Source of the DNA: Alectoria sarmentosa
Lineage: Eukaryota > Ascomycota > Lecanoromycetes > Lecanorales > Parmeliaceae
Direction: 5' to 3'
DNA length: 44,055 nucleotides
NCBI GenBank assembly: GCA_009733775.1
Contig: WOGZ01000278.1
Coordinates: 1 to 44,055, forward strand
Position 1 is the first letter of the stretch, and each line of letters begins with the position of its first letter. Under the pieces are notes generated by a model. It was not told the origin of the DNA and did not search any database. It saw nothing but the letters and a program-made list of their open reading frames with translations. Shown piece after piece: positions 8,831 through 23,398 of the stretch. The position numbers were made by a program, and so were the translations under genes.

Positions 8831-11800
8831 ACGAATCTATTCCTTAATTGACTTATATGAATAACTTTTTATATTTAAAAAATATTTATTATTTAAATAA
8901 ATAGTAAAATTGCGTAAAAAAGAAAAGTTTTTATAAAAACTTAAATCACGTAATATAGCTTTTAATAAATAAATTATAATTAATTATATCGAATGTTTTA
9001 GCGTTTTCATTTTAATAAATTGTACGAAAATTATTATCGAAAGTTTTAAATATACGTTAAAATTTTTAACATTTTTAACATTTTTTAAAATATATTAATA
9101 TTTTATATAATAACGATATTGATATTATATATACGAAATATATATATATAAAATATATAATAACGATTTTATTATATATATAAATAATATATATTTACGA
9201 TATTATTAAATATATAATAATAATAATAACGATATTAATATCGTATATATTTACGTTAATAAAAAAATGAATAAATAAGAAAAAATTATAAAGATTTTTA
9301 ATATGTATTTAATATAATAAATAAACTTTTTTTTATTATTCTTTATTTTTTATTTTTTAATATGATTAATATTTAAAATATTAATTAGAATATCGAAATT
9401 TAATAATTAATATTTACTTTAATCGAAGCTAAAATTGCAATAAAAATTGTAAAAACAATTATTAAAATATTTCGTTATATAATTAAACGATTTTAAAATT
9501 AAATTTATATTATAAAATACGATTTTAATAACTTTAAAAAGTTAAAATTATTATACGTTATTAATATTTTTAAATTTGAAAAATTTATCGTGATTATATT
9601 TAATTTAAAAAAAGTTATTTTAATCGTTATACGAAAAAATCGTTAAAATTATAAAAAAGAAAGTTATGTTAAATATTAAATACGAAATTTTATTAATATT
9701 AATTTTACGAATATTCGAATATAAAGATTTTTAATAATATAAAATTATTAATAAATTATTTTTTATAAAATGATAATAAAAGCTCGATATTAATTCGCTT
9801 TTTAATATAATAATTAAGTTATAATAAATTGAAAATGAATAATTTAAAGCGACGAAAAAAGTGTAATTTTAAATTCCCGACGAGAAAAAGTGCGTATTTA
9901 ATAATAATTTAGCGATATTGTTACGCAATTTAAAATACGACGTTATTTTAAAAAAAAAATGAAATTTATTTTATTAAAAAAAAATTACGATATTGTTATA
10001 AAAAATAAAAATGAATATAAAATTAAAATAATATATATTTTTATTATAAATAAATATTAAAAAAGATAAATTCGATTTAGTTTTATATAATAAAGAAGCG
10101 AGAAAAGAAAAAAGATTATAATTTTTTTTTTAAATCGCTATATTCGCATAATTAATATAATTAAAAATGAAAATATAAATTAAATAATAATTTCATATTT
10201 TTGTTTTTCTTTTTTATAAAATAAGATATAATGAAAATTCGAAAATTTATAAACTTTTCAATAAACAAAATATTAAATCGTCGAAATTTTTATCGATCAT
10301 AATATAAAAATTATTTTTATAAAAATTCATTTTAAACGTAATTAATAAACATATAAATAAAAAATATTAAATAAAGAAATATTTTAAAATAAGAATATTA
10401 AATAATAATAATTTTTAATAATTTTATTATAATAAACATTTAAGTTTATACGCGTTTTTTAAAAGTTCGAATAAATGAAATTAAATAAAAAACGCAAAAT
10501 TCGATATTTTATTAAATTAAATATTAATTAAAATTTATTAATTTAATATAAATTTACGTTACGAAATTATTTGAAAATATTAAAAATAATAAATTTAATA
10601 AAGATTTAAAATAAACTTTTATATAAACTCTTTTTAATTAGTTTCTCTTTTTTATTTTTTTATTTTTATATAATTATTCTTATTTATAATTATATACTCG
10701 ATTATTTAATAACGAAAACATTTATTTTAATAACGTAATTATTCGAGATTTTTTTTTAAATATATATTTATTTTCATTTATCTTATTTATTTTTATTAAA
10801 TATAATAAATTTATATTATAATTATTATATTTTTAATAATAATTTATTTAAAATTTATCGTATTCGTATTATTAAATTATAAAATATAAATTAATATCGC
10901 ATTATTAAAGTTTTTTAATATAATTTTCAAAATTTTTAAACTTTTAATTTATAATATATTATCGAAAATAACGTATAATAATATTTATTAAATGAAAAGT
11001 TTTTTACTATTCGAATAATTATAAAAATGCGATAATTTTAATTTTTATTTAAAGATTTATTAAATGTTAATTTTTTACTTTATATTAAAATTCGAATTAA
11101 AAAGTCTCGCATTAAATGTTTTATAATAATTAAATTTATTATATATATTATCTAAATTTTCAAATATTTTCTTAAAAATAACGTGAAAATTCGTGTTATT
11201 ATTATTTGAATGTTATATTTTAATAATATTAAATGCAATTAGTTTATAATAATTTTATATATAATTTATACGAAATTGTTTTATAGAAAAAAGCATTGTG
11301 TTTACTTTTTATTTACTTTATAAATATATTTATCAAATGTTTTATTCGAAAAGTTTTTTATAAAACTTAAATACATTAAAGTAATATTTATTAAATTTTT
11401 GAAAAATAAACGCAAATCTCAAATTTTTTAAATATTTCAAATTTTATTTTATTGAATTTTTTAATTTATATTTATATTAAACGTTGAAAAAATAAGCGTA
11501 AGTTTTTATTTTAATAAATTTCTCAATTTTTTTTCATATATCGAAATAAAGGCTTTATTTTCTTTTTTGTAAATTTTTATTCTTTATTATTAAAATTATA
11601 TTTTTATTCTTTATTATTAATTAATTAAAATCGATTCATTTAATCGAATAAATTTTTCGTTATAAAAATATATTAATTTCGTAATTAATAAAATCGATAA
11701 AATATATTTAATTAATGTGAATAAAATATTATTTATAAAAATTAATATAAAATAAAAATTCGTATAAATATATAAATAAATAATAAATTACGTTTAATTC

Positions 11801-12118
11801 GATCGAATCTCGCATAATATACATAAAAAAAATTATAACATTTATATCACGATAAAATTTAAAGAAAATGAATTTACTCGAAAACGTCGTTTATCGATAA
11901 GTTATAAAGTTAAGTTATATGTTAAAAAATGTATTTTTATTTAATTATTTAAATTTTTTAAAATAATAAAAATGTAATATTAAAATTATAATATTATATA
12001 AAAATCGAAGAAAGTAAATTTATTTTAATGATAATTAAGTACGAATAATATCGTTTTAAATATTATCGATTTTATTTTCTTTATTTACGAGTTTTTAAAT
12101 CGATAAAAAGAAAATTAC

Positions 12119-12300
12119 GAAATTGATTTTATAATACAAAAAGTGAAAAATATATAAATAAAAAGTTAAAAGATTATATATTTAATAACGATTTTATAAT
12201 ATAAAAAATATAAAAATATATAAATAAAATTAAGTAATTAAAAAAATTGCTAACGATTTATAAAGTATTAAATATAAAAAATATAAAAAATTATAAATTG
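12119..12300. repeat. ~68-bp imperfect tandem repeat
   Basis: About two and a half copies of a unit centred on a cgattttataata...tatataaataaa pattern, starting near 12119, 12188 and 12250. It is diverged and lies in RIP-degraded DNA. Confidence 0.5.
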
Positions 12301-13184
12301 CGATATTATATGATGAAAATATTAAGAAAATAAAATAGTGAAACTTAATATAAAAAAAAATTTAAAAATGCGCGTATATCGCATAATTTATTTCTCTAAA
12401 TTTTTAATTAAAGAATAAATGAAATAAGAAATTATTATAAAAATATAACGATGTGAAAAAGAAAAAAATGTGATAAATTTTTTCTATTTTTTTTAAATAT
12501 ACGTTTCGATTAAACTTAACGCGATTTTATTTTATTATATAAACAATTTTATATCAAAAATTTCTTCTTTAATTATAATTTCATTTATATTAAAATATAA
12601 ACATTTGATATTATTTTAACTTTATAATATAATAATAACTATTTTTTAAAAAATTTAATCGTTTTTAAGTCGTAATAAATTATATATATAAGTAATTAAT
12701 TTATAAAATAATATTAAAATATTAATTTTTAATAAACGAAAATACGAAAATAATATTATATAAAACGTAATGTTATATTAATAATATAATAATTACGATA
12801 TAATTTTTAAATTAAGCACGTTATTATGAATGTAAACTTTTAAAAAAAATTAAGAAAAATAAACATCGCTACGATATATTAAATTGTCTTATTTATAATA
12901 AACTTCTTTGATACGTTTTAAGTTTAACGATTATTAATAATTATTAACGATTATTAGCGATTGAAATTTTATTAAAAATAAATATAATTTAAATAACTTA
13001 AATAATTTAAGTAATTTAAAATTTAAAATATATTAATAATTTTTAAATTAATATAAAAAAAGATAATATTATAATAAAATTTAATAAAAATAAAATAATG
13101 ATAATAATAAAATTTATCATATTAAAAAACTACGATAAATAAAAGTTATAAAAATATTATAATATAAAAAGAAATTAATTTTAT

Positions 13185-13660
13185 AATTTTATTTTCTATT
13201 TATATTTTAATTTTTTAATGCGCGATTTAATTGAATTTAACGCGATTTAATATTTTATATATAAACGATTTTTATATTTTTTTTTATAATTATTATTTTA
13301 TTTATATTATAATATAAATATTTAATATTAATATAATTTTTTAATATAATAATAATTATTTAATTTAAAATTTAATTATATTAAATTTAAATATATATTA
13401 AAAATTATAATTAATGCGTTATATAAAAACGTAAATTTATAATAATAATAAAATGAAAAAAATATATTATTTTAAATAAGTTTTTTAATACAATTTTTTT
13501 ATTAAATATATTAATATAAAATAATTAATTTATTATAAAAATAATTATATACGAATAATATTTTTATAATATTTTATTGTTTACATTTTTTAAATCTTTA
13601 TAATATCTTTTGAGTTTAATAATTATTAATAACTATTTATAATTTTATTAAATATTATAA
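13185..13660. repeat. Possible solo LTR relic
   Basis: Contains an attgaatttaacgcgattta core (13231-13250) followed by a long TA-rich arm, as in the LTRs at 25112 and 40111. A weaker relative lies at about 12475-12960. Both end in a similar gttta-acgattattaataa stretch. Length and ends are uncertain. Confidence 0.35.
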
Positions 13661-14165
13661 TTTTTTTTAATATATTTATATTATATTTAAATTTATATTA
13701 ACAAATTTAATATATTCGATAAATTTTTAAATTTAAGTTATATTTACGCTAGTTTCGATTTAATTTAATACTTTAATAAATAAGCATCTTTTTCACGATA
13801 TCGCTTTTTTATAATTTTTTCTATAAATAATATTTATTATTTTACGATAAACGAAATAATCGTAAAATTAAATTCGTATATTTAAATATTAAATTTTATA
13901 ATCTCAATTTTATTATAAATATTAAAAATGAAAAAAAGATTTTCGATTTTTTTTATATTCGTTTCAACGTAATAATCGCTTTTTTAAATTATTTAAATAT
14001 TTTAAAAATCTTTAATTTAAAACGATTAATTAATATAAAATTAAGATATCGAGTTTTTATTTAAAGTTATATCTTATTTTAAAATATAATTGCTTATATA
14101 TATTACGTTATTATAAATTTAAACATTATTAATAAAACATTCTTAAACAAAAACAATAAAATTAA

Positions 14166-14220
14166 AACCGAAATTAAAATTAAAATTAAAATTAAAATTA
14201 AAATTAAAATTAAAATTAAA
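14166..14220. repeat. (AAATTA)n hexanucleotide array
   Basis: About nine near-perfect six-base units in RIP-degraded DNA. Confidence 0.95.
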
Positions 14221-14803
14221 AATTCGTTAAAATAATTAATATATAATAATAACAATTTTTTCGATAAAAAAGAAAATAAAAATTAACTCAACAAGTTTAA
14301 ATAAGATTTTTCATATTAAAAATATTAAATATCATTATTCAAAAACTTTAATTAGTCGAATTATGAAAAAGAATCGTTATTAAAAATGTTTTAAAATTAA
14401 TTAATTACTTTAATAATAAAAATGCGTTATATTAAAACGTCAAGTTTTTAATTAAACAAAAATCGTAAAAATTAAAGTTGAGAAAAAATAAAAACTTATC
14501 AAATTTTTCAAAAAATTGAAAAGTTAAATATTTTTAATTAAATCGATATTAAGAAATTAAAAAAATGTTTACGTATAAAAAGAAAAGAATTAAAAAAAAA
14601 ATACTCTTCGCTTTTATTACGTTTTTAATTTCTATTATTGTTATAAAAATATTATTATAATAAAAACGATGATTAAACTTTTATAAATAAATTTATATTA
14701 ATAAAAGTGTTATTGAAGTTAATTATTTTTTTAACATTTTTATATTTTATTGAAGCGTAAAACGAATATTTAAGATAAAAATTTTTAAAAATAAAATATA
14801 TTA

Positions 14804-15080
14804 ATTATCACGATTCGAAAATACGTTTTTATAAAGTATTTTAAATTATGTTTATTTTAATTATTCAAATGTCATTTTTATTCGAATTAATCAAATCTTA
14901 ATTTATAATAATTAAATTCGTTTTTATTTACATTATTAAATATCGCGTTAATCGCATTTAATTTAACGTTTAAATTATAAAAGATATTAAAGCGCAAAAG
15001 ATTTTTATTCTTTTTTTTTAAAAAGTTTACTTTATATAATATATTTAATTTATAATTATAAAATATTATTATAAATATAA
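14804..15080 (+). repeat. Left LTR-like repeat of the dead Gypsy element
   Basis: Matches 20475-20757 along its length: attat(c/a)acgattcgaaa start, a tttaattattc(a/g)aat block, ttaatcg(c/t)att(t/c)aatttaacg, and a shared ataatatatttaattta(t/c)aatta end. Differences are mostly C/T and G/A, as expected from independent RIP. Confidence 0.7.
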
Positions 15081-17107
15081 ATATTATTTAAACTTTCGAT
15101 CGTAACATTACAAATATTTATTTTTATTATCGTTATTTTCAATTAATAATATTTTTAATATTTTAATATTTTTATCTTTAATATTTTTAAAACATTATTA
15201 ATAACAATAATTATATAAAAGAGATTTTATTATTTTAAAAATGTTTTTTTACGTTTTTAAAGTTATATTTTATAATAATATTAATTAATATTTTATTAAA
15301 ATTAAACGTTTTATTTATATCGTAAAACGATTTAAAAAAAACTAAACGATTTTTTTTATCAAATTTAATAATAAAATTATTATTCACATTTTAATTTCAT
15401 TTTATAAATATTTAAAATCAATTTTTAACGATTTCGATTAAAAGATAATTATTTAAAATTATATTTAAAAATTTAAATAAACAAATAATTTTTTTTATTA
15501 TTATTTAATTAATTTCGATATATATATTTATAATATTAAAGTTACTAAAATCAATTAATGTTTCGTTTTAAAAAAAAGATTTAATAACGAGTTTCGATTT
15601 TTTTATAATTTTCATTAATATAAATTTTTTTTTTTTTTCGTAAAACTTAAACTTTTTTATCAACAAATAAATAATAAAGAATATTAAATAATTTTAACGT
15701 TTTTAAAACATCACGTTTTAATATTATTATTATTATTTCAACTTTTATTAACATTTTAATTAATTATAATATTAATAATATTAACATAAATATAAATTCT
15801 TTTATTATCGAATTAAATTTCTCGTTTTTTTAGTATTTGTAATTTTATTAATAAAGTAAAATAAAAACGTCGTCGCGATAATAACTTTTATTTTTATAAC
15901 GAATATATAAATTATATTATCGTTAATTATCTTTTAAAAAAGATTATTAAAAAAATATCAAATTTTATTTCGTTTAATAAACGTCTTTCTCTTAATTTCA
16001 CATATTTTAAATTCGAGAAATATATAATTTTTAAATATAATCGCGCTTAAAAACGTATAAAATAAAATTTAATAATATTAATATTATATTATATTGAAAA
16101 ACTAAACTCTAATTTTAAAAATCATTTTATTTATTAATTTATTTTTAATTTAATTTACATTTTATATTTAATTAAAAGTTTATTTAACATTATTATTAAT
16201 GTTAAAGCTTTTATTAATTATTTTTATACGCGAATTAACAAAATTCGTTTAATCTCATTTAAAATCTCTCGAGATTTTTTAAAAATTCGATAATTAATTT
16301 ATTTAATTCAAATTTATAATTTGTTTCATAATTTTCTTTTTTTCAATATTAAAGTTTTTTTAAATTATTCGTAATAATTAAATTTTTTATTATTATTTCT
16401 TCGAATTGCGATATAATTATAAAATTATATTAAATAAAAAAATATTACGTTTCGATTGAATTTTTTCTCGAAAAAAATATATTAATTTATTAATCGAAAA
16501 TCAAAAATAAATAATTAATTTTAATAATCTTTTTAAAAGAATTTTATCGAATTATTTTCAACATCATTTTTTTTCAACGTTTTATTTTTTAAAAAAAAAA
16601 ATTTAAAAAAAATGAAATTACGACGTAAAGCAAAACAACGTTAAATTAAAGATTTTAAAAAATCAAAACGAGAATTATTAGAATTATCGTATAAAAATTC
16701 AAAAAATCTTTTTTTAATCGTATTTAACAACTATTAATTTTAAAAATTTTAAAAACTTATATAATTAACGTTACTTTCTTTATTTGATTTATTAAAAACT
16801 TTTAAATTTAATTTTTTATAATAAATATATAAAATATCAAAAGAATTTTAAATGAAAAAATTAATAAAAATTCTATATTATAATACTCTAAAAAATTACG
16901 ATTTTTTTAATGTATTGTTTTATATAAAAATTAATAAACTTTCTTTTTATTATTTAAATAATTATGAAATTTTATTAATATTTAATAAAAAATCAAATCT
17001 TGATTTTATATATAACATATTTTAAAATAAATTTAAAATATTGAAAAATATTTCGACGATAGTTTTATTAAGAAGTTTATTTATTTAAACTTTTTTTTAA
17101 TAACGTT

Positions 17108-17640
17108 ATTCGTTTTTTTTATTCGAAAGTTTAATAAAGAATTTCGTTTTTATTTAAATTATCGCGTTTTTCACGTTATTATTATCAAAAATCGATATTT
17201 ATTATCTTTAATTCAAAATTTTCGTTTCGCGCATTTATCGAAATAAAATTTATATAATTTTAAACATTATAATTGCGTTTAATAAATTATAAATAATCGA
17301 AAATAAAAAATAAAAAATAAAAAAATACTTTTCGCATTTAATACGATTTTTATCAATTTTCAATTATAAATTTCGAATTGTGTAACGCATTTTTCATTTT
17401 TTAAAAAGATATTAATAATATATTATATAAATATTTTAATAATTTTTTATATTTTTTATATTAATGATATTTTAATTTATAATAAAAATAAAAAAATAAA
17501 ATCAAATATGTGCGCTTTATTTTAATACGTTTTCGAAAAATAAAATTTTAAATTAACGTGTAAAAATGCTTATTTAAAACGATTAAAATTAAATATTTCG
17601 ATTTAATTATTATTATTAAAAATCTTTAAATAAATATAAA
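17108..17640 (+). pseudogene. Gypsy reverse transcriptase relic
   Basis: The + frame from 17108 reads FIRKFNKEFRFYLNYRVF then IIIKNRYLLSLIQ, the degraded form of the RT segment that in Gypsy elements runs 'KKPDG..RFCVDYRALN...KNRYPLPLI'. After stops and a frame change it continues with the catalytic block FYINDILIYNK at 17454-17486. The first catalytic Asp codon has become AAT (Asn). RT would copy the element's RNA into DNA; this copy cannot function. Confidence 0.75.
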
Positions 17641-20474
17641 AAAAAAATTATCGTATTTAATTAATTTATATTTAAAATAATTAAAAACGATTAAAAAAAA
17701 TTAAAATTTAGTAATTTTGATCGACGTTTTATTTAAAAGAAATTCAAATTAATAAAAAATTTAATTTATTTAATTAAAAAGATTTTTTTTTTAAATGAAC
17801 TTGAAAATATTAAATCTTTTTTAATAATTTCAAAATCGTTTTTTTTCGACGTTTATTTTATTATATTTTAATTTAAAAAAATTAATCGTGATAAAAATTA
17901 ATATATTAAATTATATAATCGTAAACATTATAATTTAATATAAAAAATTTCATTAACTATTTATTTTTCGATTAAAATGTTTTTTGCGAAATGTAATTAT
18001 AAAATTTATAATATACTTTTTTTAATTATTATTCGCGTTTTCGAATTATAACGATTAAAATTAAATATATTAAATAGTTTATTACTATTTTCTTTTGTTA
18101 CATAAATTATTAAAATTTTTAATTATCGCTAAACGCGTCAATTTAAATTTCTTTTTAAATTTAATTTCAAGATTTTTTATAAACTTAAAAATTTAAATTA
18201 ACGCGTTAACGTTTTAATTTATAAATTCGACAAAAATTTTAAAAACAAAGAAAACTATTAACATTAATATTAATAATAACTTATAACAAAATTTGAAAGT
18301 TTAAGTATTTCTAATTTAGAATTTTGAAAGAAAATCTTTAAATTAAATTTATTTTTCTCGTTTTTATTAAAATTTTCAAAATAAATTAAATTATTTTAAA
18401 GAATATATTTAACGATTAAAAATTTAAATTTAAAAAGAAAATTAATTCAATTATAATTTAAAATTTACGCTCGAATAAGTTTATTAAAGCAACGAATAAA
18501 TATTAAAGATTTTCGAAATTTTATAAATAAAAGCTCGTAAATTAAAAAGAATTTTTTTTATCGAATTTAAAAAAAAAAAAAAGGCATTTATTTTTAAAAA
18601 TATAAACTTTTTATTTTCGATAATAATAATTCACGTTTTAATATATTTATTTTCATTTATATTTTTTTAATATAAAATATTTCGAAATTATAAAATAATA
18701 TAAAATTGTTTATTGTATTTATTATTAATATAATTTCTCGAACGATGTTAAAACAATTATTCGAAATTATCATAATTGTTTAAAATTAAAGGTTTTTTAA
18801 ATAAATATTATAAATTTTTTAAGCTTTTAAAAATATTCAATCGATGATAAATATATAATTCGATAAATATTATTATCGATTTAATTAAGAATTAATATTA
18901 TTTCGAATGATAATATATTAGTATTTTTATAATAATAAATCGTTTATTTAAAATAATTAAATACATTTTTATAAATAAAATAAATGTCGTATTTATCGCT
19001 CGCATTTTTTATTTTTAAATTTAAAAAAGTTTTATTTTTTAATTTTCTATATTTTCGATCGCGAAATTTAATTTAAATCGAGTTTTTAATTTAAATTATA
19101 TTAATTCGTTGATATTTAAACCCGATTTTTTATTATTTTTTATTTTTAAATTAATAATTAAACGAAATAAATTAATGTTATTTTAAAATAATATTTTTAA
19201 ATTTACGTTACGTTTTTATAAAATAATTAAATTTAATAATCATTTTTTATAAAATTTATTACTATTAATTATATATTAAAAATAATTAAATTTAATTTCT
19301 TTTTATCAATTTCGAATAAAATTTACGATTAAATTTTTAAGTTTTCGAGATTTTATAATAATTCGATGACATTTATTAATAAATTTAATTAATCGTTAAT
19401 TAATACTTTCGCGATTAAAATGTTTAAAATCAACGAAGTTTTTAAAAAATAAATGATTTTCGTTCAAGTTTTACACGTAGAATATATTACTTAATATTAT
19501 TAAATCGAATTTAAATATAAGAAAAATAATGAAATTTAATTTAATATTAAGAATTTTATAATTATAAAAAATAATATTAAAAAGCTTTTTAACAAATTTA
19601 AAAAAAAATTTAAAATTATAAAAGTATTAAATTCTTATATTTATTATTTCGAATTTTTCATCGATTAAAATTATTATAATTTTTTTTATATTAATTTTTT
19701 GCGTCTCGTTATAAATGAATTTTTTTAAAATAAATATTCTTTTCACTTATATTTCTTTTTATATTGAGTATTGATTTATATAAAAATTATGAAATAAACG
19801 CATTTATGTATTTTCGAATCGTTTATAAATAATTTTGTTATAAAATTAAACGAATTAATAATAATTAATTATTTAAATTTGAATTTTTTAATTATATACG
19901 CATTATTATTTATATTTTAAACGCGTTTTATATAAAAAGTTTTATAATTAAAAATTATATATTAATATATATAATATAAAAATTATTTAAAAAAGTTTTA
20001 ATAACGCGCAATTTGATATTAATAAAAATTTTAATATTAATTTAAAAAACAATGTATTCGTATTTTAAAAAAATCGAAAATTTTATAAATTAATTTCGAA
20101 AACATGTTTAAAATATTATTATTAAAAAATTTATTATATAAAGCGACTTTTATAAATTTTGCAATCGATTAAATATATTTTAAAAATTCTTTATTAATTA
20201 TATAAGTTTTTTTATATATTTATTGATTATATTTTAATTATATTTTAGTATATATTTAATATATATAAAAAACAATTTTTAATATATTTTTCGAATTTTT
20301 ACTTTTATTTATTTACATTTCGCATTAATTCGATTTAAGTTTTTATTTATTAAAATTTTAAAATTCGTAATAAATTGAAATCGAATTTTTTGTTTATTTT
20401 AATAAAAAGATGAAATTTTCATTTTTTTTATTCGATTTAAAATTTAATAAAAGTTCGAATTTTGAAAAAAAAAT

Positions 20475-20757
20475 ATTATAACGATTCGAAATCACGTTTC
20501 TATAAAAAATTTAAATTTTATTCATTTTAATTATTCGAATATTATTTTTATTCGAATTATATAAATTTTAATTTAAAACGATTAAATTCGTTTTATTTTA
20601 ATTAATTAAATATTTCGTTAATCGTATTCGATTTAACGTTTAAAGTATAAAAAGTATTAAAGCGTAAAAAGTTCTCTTTTTTCTTTTTTCTTTTTTCTTT
20701 TTGCGTTCGTTATATATAATATATTTAATTTACAATTACGAAATATTATTTCAAATA
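20475..20757 (+). repeat. Right LTR-like repeat of the dead Gypsy element
   Basis: Partner of 14804-15080. It additionally carries a (CTTTTTT) run of four units (about 20675-20702) where the left copy has only a T run. Confidence 0.7.
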
Positions 20758-21650
20758 TTTTTATTACGTATTTTCGCGAATAACCTTTACGCGATTTATA
20801 TCGCGTCGCGAATTAATTCGCGTTAATTTAAATGCGATTAATGTTTTCGCGAAAGTTATTTTTACGAAATTGATTTTTTGATTTTAATTTATTAAATTAC
20901 GATGCGTGTTATTGTTATCGTTAATAATAACGTTCGCGACGTTTTGCGCGCGTAAAAAAATAAAACGATTTTAAATATTATATATAAGAGTTTTATTAAT
21001 AAAAAGAATTGTCGTGCGTGTCGTCGCCGTTTCTTTTATTATTATTATTATTCTTTTTCATCTTTTAACGATTTTTAATAATCAAAATTTGCTTTTTAAT
21101 ATAAGATTATACGTAAATTAATGTTAAATAATATTAATTAAATTTTCGATTTTTACGATTATCGTTTTAATAATATTAAACGCTTTAACGTATAAAAATA
21201 TATATATATAAATTTGCGATCTTTTTTTAATCATTTTTATTGAGTTTTTTAATTAAATATTCGCTTACGAGTTTTTTCTTTTTTTTTTTCTAAAATATTT
21301 ATTTCGTTTTTTGATCTTTTACGATTATTACGTTTTTTATTTCGTTTTAAATGTTAATTTATATAATTTATATAACTTTTTTATTTACTCGAAAATTTAA
21401 AATGCGCTTTTAATACTTTTAAAATGTTTTATCAACTTTCACGAAGTTTCATAAAATAAAAAATCTTTTAAATTAATAAAACATTAATTTCGTTATCACG
21501 AATTCTTTTATTTAAACTTTTATCAACTTTTCTTTTTTTATCATTAATTAAAATTATTCGTTATTATTCGAGTATTAAAATTTTATAATAACGATATATA
21601 AAATATAAACTAAATATTTTTTATATATAATGAAAAGATTTGTTTCGTAA
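20758..21650. other. AT-rich stretch with a CpG-dense patch
   Basis: Between two repeat elements. At 20770-20960 CpG is unusually dense (repeated cgcga/tcgcg), including an exact 16-bp palindrome at 20807-20822 (cgcgaattaattcgcg). The rest is ordinary RIP-degraded DNA without readable genes. Confidence 0.6.
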
Positions 21651-21836
21651 TTATTACAAACGTGATAATGAAACGTTTATAATTATTAATTATATATAAA
21701 ATAAATAATTGTTTTTAGCAGATTTAATTATATATAATTTTGTTAAAAAGTTATAAACTTGATAAAATATTTGCTTAACAATCGCAATTACTAAGCGAAA
21801 TAAATATTTTAATAAAATAAATATTTGTTTATAATA
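21651..21836. repeat. Direct repeat, left copy (~186 bp)
   Basis: Matches 24679-24864. The left copy keeps more CpA (ttttagcagattt, tgcttaacaatcgcaattac) where the right copy reads TpA, so the two copies carry different RIP loads. Confidence 0.75.
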
Positions 21837-23398
21837 AATATTATTAATAAAAATAAAAGCATCGTCTCGATATTTATAATAATATATTTAATTTAATAAA
21901 TAAATAACTTTATAAGCAAATAATTCGATAAATAAATATCGTAAATAAATATTTTTTATAATAAGAATTTTTTATATTATAGCAAAGAAATTTCTTTTAT
22001 AATTATAATCGTAAAATAATAAAAAGAGTAACATCGTTATTAACGTTATTATATTCTTTTATCGTTTTCTTAATATAACGTAAAAGCTTTCGCTTCAAAT
22101 TTTTATATATTAACTTTCGAATTATAATTTAATTATCGTATTAAACATTTTATAAATCATTTACGTTTTTATTTAATAGTTCGTTTTGTTAATAATTTCT
22201 CGATTTTATACTCTTTTTTATCGTCGATTATCATAATAAAAATTAATAAGCGACGTCGTCGATATAAATTTTTAATAAAATCGATAATTGCTTTTAAATG
22301 CGTAAAATCACGTTATAAATTTTCATATTAATAAATAGTTTTAATTAATAAAAAAAATCTTCGATTCGTTCGAGAATTTTAAATAATTATATTAATTATA
22401 ATTTTATTTAATAAACGTGATAATAGAAACTTTATATTTTTATGATATTACAAATTAATAAAGTTTTTTATTTTAAAAAATATAAATTAATGTTATAAGT
22501 TGTAAACGTTTTTTATTTTAAAGAAAGTAAAGATATAACGTCTTTAATATCGATATAAGTCGATTAATATTTATTTATTATAACGATATAAAATGCGATA
22601 AAACGTGCTTTAAACGTTTCGTTAAAAAATGTTTTCGTAATAAAAAACGATTGAGAAGTAAATTCTTTATTAAAGAAAATTACTTTCGTAAATGTGATAT
22701 TTTAACGAAAAGTTGACGATATAATAGAAATGATTTCTCTTTTTAAGCGACGATATTTTACGTTAATTAATTAAAACATCGTTTTTGATTGCATTTTTGA
22801 TAATAATAAAATAAATTGTTATCGTAATAACTTTTACTTTCGTAACAACTCTTGCTTTTAAAATAATTGAATTGAGATTATTAATTTATAACAAGTCAAT
22901 TGTTTCACGAGTGCGAAAATCGTATATATTTTAAATAAACGTTCGAATTATAAAATTATACTTTATGAAATTATTTAATATCGTCGATATCTTTGAGAAA
23001 ATAATAAAATATAATTTTATATCGTTAAAAATAGCGATATAATAGCGAAGAATTATCTCGATCGTTTAATTTAATTGTTTTAAAACGTCGTTAATTTAAA
23101 AATATTATATCGTCGAATATAATAAATCAATTTTTATGAAAATAAAAATCTATCTTTATAATTCAATCACAAATTTCTTATTTTTATCGAAAATTAGCGC
23201 TTATAATAAGTTTTAATACATTTTTATTAAACGATTTAAGAGTTTAATTATTTATTTTTTAGCATTTTTTATAATTTTGTCAGAAATAAAAGTAATAATT
23301 TTAAAAAATTTGTCGATTATTAATAAATTATAATCGCATTCGTTTAATAGCGATTGCGACTTCGAAAGTGTTAAAATAAAGTTAATAATTAACGCGAG

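Larger units (their letters stand above)
8831..14803. other. AT-rich, RIP-degraded block, no readable gene
   Basis: About 6 kb of A/T with C and G mostly in CpG. Contents are simple repeats (tata runs near 9110-9250), a tandem repeat at 12119-12300, the hexamer array at 14166-14220 and two similar stretches near 12475-12960 and 13185-13660. The latter share a core resembling the LTR of the Gypsy element further right (attgaatttaacgcgattta at 13231). They may be solo LTR relics. No protein motif was found. Confidence 0.7.
14804..20757 (+). mobile_element. Dead Ty3/Gypsy LTR retrotransposon
   Basis: Bounded by ~280-bp direct repeats (14804-15080 and 20475-20757) and containing a Gypsy-type reverse transcriptase relic on the + strand, total about 5.95 kb, a normal size for such an element. 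A purine run (gaaaaaaaaa) lies just before the right repeat, as expected of a polypurine tract in + orientation. Stops occur throughout, and RIP explains the base composition. Exact LTR ends and a target-site duplication could not be fixed. Confidence 0.7.
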
